Part shown: piece after piece, positions 52,862-60,323 of the stretch
How the letters are laid out: each line of letters opens with the position of its first letter
Position numbering within the stretch: the first letter of the stretch is position 1
DNA from: Methanoculleus sp. UBA374
Lineage (GTDB): Archaea; Halobacteriota; Methanomicrobia; Methanomicrobiales; Methanoculleaceae
Direction of reading: 5' to 3'
NCBI GenBank assembly: GCA_002508705.1
Contig: DAYL01000024.1
Span: 8,802-69,124 of the forward strand
Length of the DNA: 60,323 nt
Translations under genes and position numbers: made by a program
Notes under the pieces: generated by a model
What the model was told of the DNA's origin: nothing
What the model saw: the letters and a program-made list of their open reading frames with translations, nothing else
Database searches by the model: none

Positions 52862-53353
52862 ATGGACTTAAAAGAGCAACTCTCCGGCGTCCCGGGGATG
52901 CTCCGGCCGTTCAAGGCATACCTCCGCGAGGCGGGGCTCTCCCCGGGCGACCAGGTCGTCTATTACGGCTGCCCCGGCGCCTGCACCCCCTTTATCGAAC
53001 TCCTGGGGTTTGCCGTCCGGGACCTCCCCATCGAGCAGGTCTATGTGCCCGAGGCGGACGAAGAAAGGGCAAGGGTGATCCGCCAGGTCGCGGGTGTCGG
53101 GATGCAGGTCTCCGGCGATGCGATCCGCGTCGACCCGAAGGTGATCGTCCTGATGGGCGGGCTTGCGATGCCGGGCGTCCCGGGTGTCCCCGGCGTGAAG
53201 GAGATGCTGCAGGCGACCGTCGGCGCTCATCCCGGGGCGAAGGTCGTGGGCATCTGCTTCATGCAGATGTTTGAGAGGGCCGGCTGGCTCGACGCATTCG
53301 ACTTTGACCTGATCATCGACGCCACCCTCAACCCGGTCAGGGTCTGGCGGTGA
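52862..53353 (+). CDS. DUF2124 protein
   Basis: 163-residue methanogen-specific family protein of unknown function. Markers are DQVVYYGCPGACTPFIELLGFAV, IEQVYVPEADEERARVI, VIVLMGGLAMPGVPGV and ICFMQMFERAGWLDAF. The fold appears Rossmann-like with a Cys-containing loop (YGCPGAC). The ATG lies 8 bp after an AACCTGACC leader with no strong ribosome binding site. The sensor kinase frame runs antisense across the entire gene, an unusual arrangement. Confidence 0.85.
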   Translation: MDLKEQLSGVPGMLRPFKAYLREAGLSPGDQVVYYGCPGACTPFIELLGFAVRDLPIEQVYVPEADEERARVIRQVAGVGMQVSGDAIRVDPKVIVLMGGLAMPGVPGVPGVKEMLQATVGAHPGAKVVGICFMQMFERAGWLDAFDFDLIIDATLNPVRVWR

Positions 53354-54784
53354 CCAGCTGATCGGCCCGGCCGCCGCGGGTGCAGCGGGGGATGTCGGCG
53401 GCTCCCACGGCCGGTCGTAGCGGCGGAGGGTGAACCGGAACGCCGCACCGTATCCGGAATGCCCCGGCACCCGGTCATCGACCCTGATGCTCCCGCCGTA
53501 ACGCTCAATGAGCATCTTCGTGATGTAGAGGCCGAGTCCCTTCCCGCTCCGGGCATTCGTGCCCCGCATAAACCGGGTGAAGAGAGAGGGCTTGACCTCA
53601 TCTGGCACCCCCGGTCCGGTATCCTCGATCGAGACCTCGACCGTCTCATCGTCCTCTTCGACCCGGACGGCGACCTCGACCCCGGGCTCCCCGAACTTGA
53701 TGCTGTTGCCGATGAGGTTCGAGAAGACCTCCGGAAGGAGGTCGTCGGCCATGACCTGGACCGGCTTTCCCGTATAGACGATCCCGGCATCCGGGTGGTG
53801 GGCGATCTCCGCCTGGATGACGGTGTCGAGGTCGACGGGTCTCGTCGCGGTCTCGCTGGAATGCAGCCGCCGGATCGTCGTGACGTTCTGGATGATTTCG
53901 ATGCTCCGGCTGATGCCTTTGCGAAGTTTCCAAACCATCTGCTTCTCTTTTTCTCCCAGGAGCTCGGAGAGCAGGTCGGCGTAACCGAGAGCGACGGCAT
54001 TCGCGTTGTTAATGTCGTGCACCATGATATCGAGGTAGAGGTTTGCCTCGTTATGGGCCGCCCGCAACGCTTCCTCCGCCCGGATCCGGTCGGTGATATC
54101 GGCTCCCGAACCGATCATCGCGACCGGCCGGCCGTCGTCGCCGGCAAAGACGGTGTCCTGCCACGCGAGGACCAGCTCATCGCCGTTCCGCGTGATGACC
54201 GGGCTCTCTCGCCGGTCGGGCAGGGGTGTGCCGGCGGCGAGCGCGGTGTCAAAGATCTGCCGCCGCGTCTCCCGGACCGCTTCCGGAACGACGGTCGTAA
54301 ACCAGTCCTTCCCGAGCAGTTCCTCCTCCTGATAGCCGAGCAGTTCGCAGCCGTGCCGGTTGATGAGCCGGATGGTATGGTCGGCGTTGATAACGACAAA
54401 CAGGACGCCTGCTACATCCAGATAACGTTGCGCGAGGTCCCTCTGTTTCTTCACCTCGCGTTCCCGTCCTTTGAGCTGTTCGGAGAGGGTGGCGACGACG
54501 AAGGCGATGACAACGAACATCAGGACCCGTGCGTAATCGTTCAGGGTCAGGAGGTCCGGCCTGTAGAGGAAGCTGCTCGCGACGACAAGCCCCCCGAGGA
54601 AGATAGCGACCAATATACTCCGTTTCTCCCACCAGAGCGCGGTCAGGATGATCGGGATGTAGAAGAAATGTGAAAAGACGGTCCCGAGCGTCAGGACGGC
54701 GTGGAAGTAGTAGGTCAGGAAGACCGATATCCCCAGGAGGATCATGATGACGATCGTGCGCTGTTGTTCGGTAAGGGTAGTCAC
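52868..54784 (-). CDS. Membrane PAS-domain sensor histidine kinase
   Basis: 638-residue frame. Four hydrophobic segments at about 10-30, 35-51, 56-74 and 86-103 (MASE-like) are followed by a PAS domain (about 117-235, with FVVINADHTIRLINRHGCELLGYQ). The phospho-acceptor region has His256 in VHDINNANAVALGY. The ATPase domain has N-box IGNSIKFGE (360), DTGPGVPDE (388) and GKGLGLYITKMLIE (415). It ends at about residue 455. The remaining 180 residues are Pro/Ala-rich and from about 478 lie antisense to DUF2124; the natural end may be near 53335 if a frame shift occurred. GTG start at 54784 with GAGGTG upstream. No response regulator is adjacent. Confidence 0.85.
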   Translation of the reverse strand: MTTLTEQQRTIVIMILLGISVFLTYYFHAVLTLGTVFSHFFYIPIILTALWWEKRSILVAIFLGGLVVASSFLYRPDLLTLNDYARVLMFVVIAFVVATLSEQLKGREREVKKQRDLAQRYLDVAGVLFVVINADHTIRLINRHGCELLGYQEEELLGKDWFTTVVPEAVRETRRQIFDTALAAGTPLPDRRESPVITRNGDELVLAWQDTVFAGDDGRPVAMIGSGADITDRIRAEEALRAAHNEANLYLDIMVHDINNANAVALGYADLLSELLGEKEKQMVWKLRKGISRSIEIIQNVTTIRRLHSSETATRPVDLDTVIQAEIAHHPDAGIVYTGKPVQVMADDLLPEVFSNLIGNSIKFGEPGVEVAVRVEEDDETVEVSIEDTGPGVPDEVKPSLFTRFMRGTNARSGKGLGLYITKMLIERYGGSIRVDDRVPGHSGYGAAFRFTLRRYDRPWEPPTSPAAPAAAGPISWSPPDPDRVEGGVDDQVKVECVEPAGPLKHLHEADAHDLRPGMSADGRLQHLLHAGDTRDARHRKPAHQDDHLRVDADRIAGDLHPDTRDLADHPCPFFVRLGHIDLLDGEVPDGKPQEFDKGGAGAGAAVIDDLVARGEPRLAEVCLERPEHPRDAGELLF

Positions 54785-55168
54785 GGGGTGCCCACCTCAA
54801 CTACAGATATATATAATATACATAATATAAAATTATAACCATAATAGTTATCTGCCGATTTAAAGAGATCTTTTGGTAATTTCGGGAGAAAATAGATGGT
54901 CCCATTGGAGATGGGGCGCAGGGCATGAAATCAGAGACGGGGGGCGGTGTCTCTCTGCTATGTGAGTATTCTTCGGGATGCGGGCGATTTTATGCAAAAC
55001 AGCCTATTTTAATAGTTCACACAGCAAAACTATTCCCACTGCCTGCTTCGCCGGAGCGGCTGCCCACCCTGGCCCGTGTCGGGCGATGCGGTACTGTCGA
55101 GCGTCACGCGGCAGGTGCCTGCCCGGGAGCGGCCCCGGCGCCGCAAGAACGCATCCACTGGTGAACCC
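54785..55168. promoter_or_regulatory. AT-rich divergent promoter region
   Basis: About 385 bp. 54800-54850 is very AT-rich with tandem TATA-like sequences serving the kinase gene. A plus-strand TATA-like CTATTTTAATAG (55005-55016), itself palindromic around TT, suits the ATPase gene with a leader of some 130 nt. No gene is seen. Confidence 0.5.
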
Positions 55169-57568
55169 GTGTCAACAGATCTTGTCGAAGCACTCAAAGC
55201 GATGGGCTATGCGGATACAGAGACCCCGGCTCTGGTGAGATCATTTCCCCCCGCAGTCACCGAATCCCTGCGAGACTTCAGGGTGCAGGAGGTCCGCGAC
55301 ATCGTCGAGACCCTCCTCTACATCTATATCGCCCAGAATAGTGCATCGTCCCGGGGAGAAGGGGAGGGCGTGGTCGAACAGAGTTGCTACGCCTATACCT
55401 CAGGGCCTCTCTTTGCCCTCGCGCAGGTCGACCTGATCAGGTCCGTCTCCTGGCAGGGAACGACGGTGATCCGGGCAACTCCCGCCGGTGAAGCGATCGC
55501 CCGGCCGCTTGTGGAGGCACGGATCCGGGCGCTGGACATCCCGGCCCTGGCTCACGAGATCAACGAAGTCGTCCCGGTCCTCCTCGCAGGGACGGTGAAA
55601 GGGTCCTACGTCAACAAGACCTTCCCATCGGCACTCCCCCGCACCGAAGAGACGTTCGTCGGTTTCCTCCTCAATAACACCCCCGGCCTGTTTTCGGAGT
55701 GCGAGCGGTTCGCTGCCCGGCTCAAGGCTGCGGGGTGCGCAGTCCTCGCCTACGCCTACGACCTCGACGGACGCGGGGCCGACGGTGTCGTCTATACCTT
55801 CCCGCCGGAGTTTGCGTACATCCTCAAGGAGATGCTCGAGACGATCGACCCCGGCGTCCGGGAGCACTACGATATGCTCATCGAGTCGTTTTACTCGACG
55901 TTCACCGTTCTGCGTTACCTCGCCTGCGGCGAAGACTACGACCGTATCCGGGCATTACCGGCTCACCGTCGCGAACTCTCACGAGTGCTTTCCCTGCTTA
56001 CCGATGCCATCTACATCCTTGAAGGGGTGCGCGAGGACGACGGGGTTAACCTCGCCCGGTTCATCGTCAAGGACCGTAATCTCTACGATGTACACCTCCG
56101 CGACCTCGGGCGGACGCTGATGACCGACGTTGCCGCGAAGATCGTCATCGAGCGGCCGGCACCGGAACCGGTGGTGGAGTCGCCCTTCCCAAAAGAAGCG
56201 GTGCCCCCTGTCCCGAAAGAGGACACGATCGCAGCGCCCGTGCCTCCGGCAAAAGAGGCGGTTGACGAATGGGACGACGCCCTCTTTGCCGATGAAGGAG
56301 AAGAGAAGGAAGAAGAGGATGAGCCGGTCGCCCCTGCCTCATCAGACGCCGACGAACCGCCGTCGGTCTCACCTTCGGGCTTCTCCAGTTCCGTCCTTCC
56401 GGAACATCGTCAATCGCACCTCCGGGGCTCGAACGCCGTTCCAGAGGAGCGGCGTTCTGACGAACCGTCGCATGTTCCGACAGTTGTTCCCCGCCCCGGA
56501 GGGCTCGACGTCTTTCTCGGCCACGCTCAGGATGGGCGACGGGTCAACTGGTCGCCGGGAAGGCTCAACAACGGCCACATGATCATCCTCGGCGGCTCGG
56601 GCGCCGGCAAGACCGAGACGATCCGATGCATCGCCGCGGAACTGGCGGCACAGGCGATGCCGGTCGTCCTGATCGACTTCCACGGCGACATGGCCGCGAG
56701 CACGGGGAATGTCCGGTCCTACAAGATCCGCGAGGGCGGGCAGTATTACTTCAACCCGCTGGAACTCGACCCGGAGATCGACGAGATCACCCCGCTCCGG
56801 GCCACCTCGGACTTCGTCGACGCCATCTCCATCAACTTCCCGACGCTCGGTATCCAGCAGCGGAGGAAGATCAAGAATATCATCAAGGACTGCTACCGGT
56901 CCTCAGGGATTACGGGGAAGACCGAAACCTGGAAGCGGGTGCTCGACTTCGACAACATCGAGAGCGAGATAATGTCCTGCGAGGACGAGGCGATCCCGGC
57001 CTACCTTGAGGACATCTTCGATTATAAACTCTTCTCGGGGGAGGAGAAGATCTCAATCCCCACGATCCTCTCCGGCGGGATCACCCACATCAACTTAAAC
57101 GCCCTCCCGGAGAACCTGCGCTACCTCTTTGCGGACCTCTTCCTCCGGCGGATCTACTACACCCTCCAGGCGACCGGCGAGATCCCGCGCGGGACGGAGA
57201 ACGACCGGGAAAAGTTCCGGCTTTTTGTGATCGTCGACGAGGCGAAACTCCTGGTGAGCCAGAAGAGCGGTTCGAAGACGTCGATCAAGGCGGTGTTGAA
57301 CAAATACGCCACCGAAATGCGGAAATTCGGGGTCTCACTCATCCTCGCGTCGCAATTGATCGCCCACTTCAACGAGGAGATCCTTGCAAACATCGCCGTG
57401 AAGTTTTGTATGCGGGCCGAAAACAAGAAACAGGCCCAGGAAAACGCCAAATTCTTTGAGGTGAGCGAGAAGGACCTCCTCAACTTCCAGCCGGGGGAGG
57501 GTATCCTGATCATCGGTTCGGAGAAGATGAACATCAGGATTGTCCCGTCGTCCGGCCGGAACCCCTGA
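55169..57568 (+). CDS. Large HerA/FtsK-like ATPase with unique N-terminus
   Basis: 799 residues from a GTG start preceded by GGTGA. The C-terminal ATPase (about 445-799) has Walker A GGSGAGKTETI (475-485), DFHGDMA as a further acidic motif, Walker B LFVIVDEAKLL (685-695) and FGVSLILASQLIAHF, all typical of the HerA/TrwB/VirB4 DNA-pumping clade. Residues 1-300 (VEALKAMGYADTETPALVRSF ... AAGCAVLAYAYDLDGRGADG) show no domain I recognise. Residues about 300-440 are an acidic/proline-rich linker. No NurA partner is next to it. It likely acts on DNA ends or a DNA machine; a stand-alone LigD phosphoesterase follows 41 bp later. Confidence 0.8.
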   Translation: MSTDLVEALKAMGYADTETPALVRSFPPAVTESLRDFRVQEVRDIVETLLYIYIAQNSASSRGEGEGVVEQSCYAYTSGPLFALAQVDLIRSVSWQGTTVIRATPAGEAIARPLVEARIRALDIPALAHEINEVVPVLLAGTVKGSYVNKTFPSALPRTEETFVGFLLNNTPGLFSECERFAARLKAAGCAVLAYAYDLDGRGADGVVYTFPPEFAYILKEMLETIDPGVREHYDMLIESFYSTFTVLRYLACGEDYDRIRALPAHRRELSRVLSLLTDAIYILEGVREDDGVNLARFIVKDRNLYDVHLRDLGRTLMTDVAAKIVIERPAPEPVVESPFPKEAVPPVPKEDTIAAPVPPAKEAVDEWDDALFADEGEEKEEEDEPVAPASSDADEPPSVSPSGFSSSVLPEHRQSHLRGSNAVPEERRSDEPSHVPTVVPRPGGLDVFLGHAQDGRRVNWSPGRLNNGHMIILGGSGAGKTETIRCIAAELAAQAMPVVLIDFHGDMAASTGNVRSYKIREGGQYYFNPLELDPEIDEITPLRATSDFVDAISINFPTLGIQQRRKIKNIIKDCYRSSGITGKTETWKRVLDFDNIESEIMSCEDEAIPAYLEDIFDYKLFSGEEKISIPTILSGGITHINLNALPENLRYLFADLFLRRIYYTLQATGEIPRGTENDREKFRLFVIVDEAKLLVSQKSGSKTSIKAVLNKYATEMRKFGVSLILASQLIAHFNEEILANIAVKFCMRAENKKQAQENAKFFEVSEKDLLNFQPGEGILIIGSEKMNIRIVPSSGRNP

Positions 57569-57609
57569 CCGGGACAACGCTTATCCGGGGTGGTGCCGGA
57601 GTATCCTGT

Positions 57610-58173
57610 ATGGCAGGATCGGATACACCCGACGAAGACCGTGTAACAAAGGCCGCTCTCGCCCGCCCGATTTTCGTCATCCAGAAGCACGACGCGACCA
57701 CGCTCCACTACGACTTCCGCCTGGAAGTCGACGGCGTGCTGAAGTCCTGGGCGGTCCCGAAAGGGCCTTCCCCCGACCCGAAAGAGAAGCGCCTCGCCAT
57801 CCCCACAGAGGACCACCCGCTCGATTACGCCGACTTTGAGGGCGTCATCCCGGCGGGGAGTTACGGGGCGGGGACGGTCCTCGTCTGGGACCGGGGGACC
57901 TACCGAAACCTCACGCAGAAAGGCGGGCGGGAGGTCGGGGCCGCCGAGGCGCTCGGGCGGGGTCACATCTCCGTCTGGCTCGAGGGCGAGAAGGTTCGGG
58001 GCGGGTATGCCCTCACCCGCTTCCGGACCGGGAAGAGCGAGGCCTGGCTGCTCGTGAAGAAGGACGATGCGGAGGCGGACCCCGGACGGGACCCGGTTGC
58101 GACGGAGCCGCGGTCGGTCGTCTCCGGGCGGACGCTTGCACAGGTCGCGGCGGGGAGCAAACACCTCCGGTGA
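57610..58173 (+). CDS. Stand-alone LigD-type 3'-phosphoesterase
   Basis: 187-residue PE domain that trims 3' phosphates or ribonucleotides at DNA breaks, without the ligase or polymerase modules of bacterial LigD. Markers are FVIQKHDATTLHYDFRLEVD, AVPKGPSPDPKEKRLAI, TEDHPLDYADFEGVIPAGSYGAG and EAWLLVKKDD. The active-site His residues (HDATTLHYDFR and EDHPLDY) are present. Archaeal free-standing PE proteins are known. It lies 41 bp after the ATPase on the same strand, so joint action on DNA ends is plausible. Cytoplasmic, DNA repair. Confidence 0.88.
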   Translation: MAGSDTPDEDRVTKAALARPIFVIQKHDATTLHYDFRLEVDGVLKSWAVPKGPSPDPKEKRLAIPTEDHPLDYADFEGVIPAGSYGAGTVLVWDRGTYRNLTQKGGREVGAAEALGRGHISVWLEGEKVRGGYALTRFRTGKSEAWLLVKKDDAEADPGRDPVATEPRSVVSGRTLAQVAAGSKHLR

Positions 58174-58724
58174 GGCATGCGGCGGGTGCCGCCCGCAGCA
58201 CCCCGGCGAGTGCCGGACGGAGGGGCCGGGGGTGCGCGGTATGCGGGGGATACGCCCGGCCTTTGAGCCCGACAGGACACTCCCGTAGTCATCGACCGAT
58301 TGCCTTTCGCCCGGGGTATCGGCCGGTGCGGGAGTGAAAGTTTTCAAATCCTGCCGTACTGGTTTTTCACCACCGAAAAGAAACCTGGAAACCGTACCTG
58401 AAAAAGGATTATTTTCTCAAGCCCTGATCGCCCGTGAACCCCTTCAGGACGGTCTGCAGGTGAAAAAGTGCCTGTTCAAAAAATTCATACTCGGTATGAA
58501 AAATACACTATATTTTTCACACTCAGCGACAAATAAACAATGTAAAGTCACCAATTTCAAAATCAATCAAAAATATGAGTTATAATTTCAGATACGCTGC
58601 AATATCTCCGCCGTAACCGAGAAATAACCGTTATTCTCCATTAGCGCAATGGATAAGTTTAAAATCTGAACTATCGAAAACTACAGAGATCAATCGATCA
58701 GAAGATCATCTCGAAGGTGAGATC
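58174..58724. other. Intergenic region before the speD-like gene
   Basis: About 550 bp. A GCGGG/CCCGC hairpin lies near 58185-58199 and could end transcription of the phosphoesterase unit. From about 58330 the sequence becomes AT-rich and holds the inverted repeat TGAAAAATA/TATTTTTCA (58497-58519). A TATA-like TTTAAAATC (58656-58664) serves the next gene. A short open frame at 58334-58585 lacks a convincing signal. Confidence 0.45.
58497..58519. repeat. 9-bp inverted repeat in the AT-rich gap
   Basis: TGAAAAATA-CACTA-TATTTTTCA, arms perfect. It may be a protein-binding site or an RNA hairpin. Confidence 0.4.
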
Positions 58725-59171
58725 ATGGCAAGCAAGGTAATGACAAACAACGCTGTGGCAAGCAACGTTATGGCAGAGGCAGTAAGCGACGCAGAGATCG
58801 TCGCACAGTTCAGACAACGCGACTGCTGGGGATTGTACACGAGTGTGGACCTGAAAGGATGCGATCCGGTATCGATCAGGGACGCGGAAAAGATTCACCG
58901 GTTCATCATCGAACTCTGTGACCTCATCGACATGAAGAGGTTCGGTGAACCGCAGATCATACACTTCGGCCCGAACGAGAGGGTCGCAGGTTTCTCCATG
59001 ACCCAGCTTATCGAGACGTCGCTGATCTCCGGTCACTTCGCGAACGAGACCAACGCAGCCTACCTCGATATCTTCAGTTGCAAAGAATACGAGCCTTCGA
59101 AGGCGGCAGAATTTTGCAAGAACTTCTTTGGGGCAGAGTCGGCAACCTATCAGGTATTGTTCAGGGATTGA
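58725..59171 (+). CDS. speD: S-adenosylmethionine decarboxylase-like proenzyme
   Basis: 148-residue protein related to bacterial/archaeal AdoMet decarboxylase, which self-cleaves to make a pyruvoyl cofactor for polyamine synthesis. The segment ETSLISGHFANETNAAYLDI then FSC aligns without gaps to the family's [20 protein letters not shown] then TC. The pyruvoyl-forming Ser63, His68 and Cys83 of the Thermotoga enzyme match Ser99, His104 and Cys119 with identical spacing. The residue before the serine is Thr rather than Glu. The first 30 residues are an extension rich in Ala, Asn, Met and Val. GGTGA four bases before the ATG supports the start. Partner genes (speE) are not here. Confidence 0.75.
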   Translation: MASKVMTNNAVASNVMAEAVSDAEIVAQFRQRDCWGLYTSVDLKGCDPVSIRDAEKIHRFIIELCDLIDMKRFGEPQIIHFGPNERVAGFSMTQLIETSLISGHFANETNAAYLDIFSCKEYEPSKAAEFCKNFFGAESATYQVLFRD

Positions 59172-59826
59172 ATAGAACACCCGGCACGCGCTTCACCAGT
59201 AATTTATGACCACAGAGAGCCGTTGCCATCTCCCGCCGCTGTGAATGGGATATGGCGGGGGAGCGGCCCCCACCCTCGATTTTCTCAACGTTATCCGGAT
59301 ATCCTCTTGATCGGAACGAAGCGTTGTCGGGCGCCTTGATCCCGGAAGTTGGTGTTTACAACGTCGGCTTTCCGGGTAAAGAACCGATTTTTCGCGGTGT
59401 GATTCGCCCTCTTTTGCTTCTGCGTTTTCAATCGCCGGGAACCCCCGGCTCTCCAGCCTATCACGAGACCCAGAGGAATCGGTTCCCGGCGAACTGGACG
59501 ACGGCAGCACAGATTGTCGAATCGGGACGTAATATTGCTCCTGCACCCCTTTTCAAAAGGAACGTGCACCATTCACCGCACTCCGCTCACGGACGCTTCA
59601 CAATCCAGAAATCAAGCGGCGGTAGACGAGAAAAGCGGAGGTTGAATTTGTTTCACCATGCTCTTCTTTAGTGTAACTCCACAGGGTTGTTCCAGTCTTG
59701 TTTGCGGGAGTGCTCCCTTTGCACCATCCGGAAAAGAGACATCAGAAGGAGGGACGCGCCTCAACCCCCGACGACAATTCGGGCAGCGGCCGGTTCTCCC
59801 GGAATCGTCAACGTACAGGGGAGGAG
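59172..59826. other. Intergenic region with possible RNA hairpins
   Basis: About 650 bp without a convincing gene. A nested hairpin lies at 59341-59376 (CCCGGAA/TTCCGGG enclosing GTTG/CAAC). GAACCGATT (59381-59389) and AATCGGTTC (59477-59485) are complementary. Short frames on both strands have no motifs. A small RNA is possible. Confidence 0.35.
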
Positions 59827-60323
59827 TTATTCCCCCCCGAGGTACGTGATCTCCCCGTTATTCCAGGGTCCCATCAGGGGATACCCGTCGCATCCGTACG
59901 GCGTATCGCCGATGCCATTTCCATTGGCATCCTCAGCATACCACCCGTCGTAGGTGCTCCAGTAGTTACCGAGCGGACTTGAGTAAGTCTGACCGTTGTA
60001 GGTGTACGGGACTGGTTCGGTAGAGTTGTACCGGTCTGCACCATTCTGCTCAATGTCCCAATTGTCAATGAAACTGTTCAGATAGATGCAGTTGTTTCCC
60101 GCCGATCCTCCCGAATAGAAGAAACCGAGTTTATAATCGGCAAACGTGTTGTTGACGATCAGGGTTTCCGCTGCAGAAGCAAATTCTATCCCGATCCCCT
60201 CCAGGGGATCGGGGCTGGTGAACGTATTGCCATCGATGACGCTTCCAGAGGAAGACATCGTAAGGCCCATGGTCCAGACGGTGACGTTATTGTTCCTCAC
60301 GTTGAAGTCATCCTAAAAGTTTC
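59827..60323 (-). pseudogene. NosD-like beta-helix surface protein, broken/partial
   Basis: C-terminal part of a right-handed parallel beta-helix protein of the NosD/CASH type, cut by the window edge. The C-terminus carries GNYWSTYDGWYAEDANGNG and IGDTPYGCDGYPLMGPW, the usual end of such archaeal surface proteins. Beta-helix text VTVWTMGLTMSSSGSVIDGN and IGIEFASAAETLIVNNTF precedes it. Reading upstream in frame gives NF, stop (TAG at 60313-60315), DDFNVRNNN. The natural repeat seems interrupted by the stop, so this may be a pseudogene or an edge error. Starting at GTG (60300) would give a 157-residue fragment. Confidence 0.65.

Noticed and set aside
58334..58585. 83-codon open frame in the AT-rich gap
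   Set aside because: No ribosome binding site, weak composition (many Lys and Phe from AT-richness) and no motif; the region looks regulatory.
59193..59546. Short minus-strand frame downstream of speD
   Set aside because: Ser/Arg-rich filler with no start signal; a competing frame on the other strand is equally open.
1..60323. tRNA genes, rRNA genes and CRISPR arrays
   Set aside because: I looked for tRNA arm patterns in the gene-free gaps and for regular repeat-spacer series and saw none. A dedicated scan would be decisive.

Overview
This window is archaeal and most likely from a methanogen of the order Methanomicrobiales, close to Methanoculleus. The evidence is genetic. It carries phosphoseryl-tRNA synthetase (the tRNA-dependent cysteine route), a minimal SufC/SufB pair, the archaeal-type PEP carboxylase, aRF1, aEF-2, archaeosine genes, the 4-demethylwyosine enzyme, and the methanogen families DUF2124 and DUF2178. 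Coding DNA is GC-rich. Promoters look archaeal, with TATA boxes about 25 bp upstream of inferred starts. Several genes look leaderless; others have GGAG/GGTG ribosome binding sites.

Layout. 1-5.5 kb: surface-sugar genes (glycosyltransferase, nucleotide-sugar dehydrogenase, epimerase, DegT aminotransferase, hexapeptide acetyltransferase). 5.5-14.6 kb: an almost gap-free minus-strand run with GlmS, two GlmU-like proteins, GlmM, a cysteine-rich unknown, a cyclase-family hydrolase, Pcm and SufB/SufC. 15-19 kb: transglutaminase-like lipoprotein, HAD phosphatase, RNase H-like exonuclease, and an HTH/DUF2178 pair with a palindromic operator. 19.4-27 kb: bifunctional trehalose synthase/phosphatase, then a translation operon (aRF1-ArgS-Taw1-SepRS). 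27-29.3 kb: archaeosine precursor genes (QueD-E-C) plus a Nudix hydrolase. 29.5-32.8 kb: S12-S7-EF-2. 33-40 kb: cell-surface protein, PEP carboxylase behind a hairpin-rich leader, chagasin-like lipoprotein, and a MacB/FtsX-type ABC exporter with a CARDB-like surface protein. 40-44.3 kb: 2H phosphoesterase, SRPBCC protein, and a TetR-UbiA-glycosyltransferase cassette followed by a 19-codon relic of a second SRPBCC gene. 44.5-51.8 kb: metallo-beta-lactamase-fold protein, M1 aminopeptidase with a HEAT protein, small GTPase with a helical-repeat protein, and a phosphotransferase. 52.0-52.3 kb: hairpin-rich IS200/IS605-like relic. 52.5-58.2 kb: small unknown, DUF2124, a sensor kinase whose frame runs antisense through all of DUF2124, a large HerA/FtsK-like ATPase and a stand-alone LigD 3'-phosphoesterase. 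58.7-60.3 kb: S-adenosylmethionine decarboxylase-like gene and a broken NosD-like beta-helix protein at the window edge.

How it works together. GlmS-GlmM-GlmU make UDP-GlcNAc, which the dehydrogenase, epimerase, aminotransferase and acetyltransferase could turn into acetamido-sugars for surface glycans. aRF1, ArgS, Taw1, SepRS, the Que proteins, S12, S7 and EF-2 form a translation and tRNA-modification block. The least explained loci are the ATPase/LigD-PE pair, the TetR-UbiA-GT2 cassette, the kinase/DUF2124 antisense overlap and the structured PEP carboxylase leader. I saw no tRNA, rRNA or CRISPR array. All family assignments are from reading the sequence; no database search was run.
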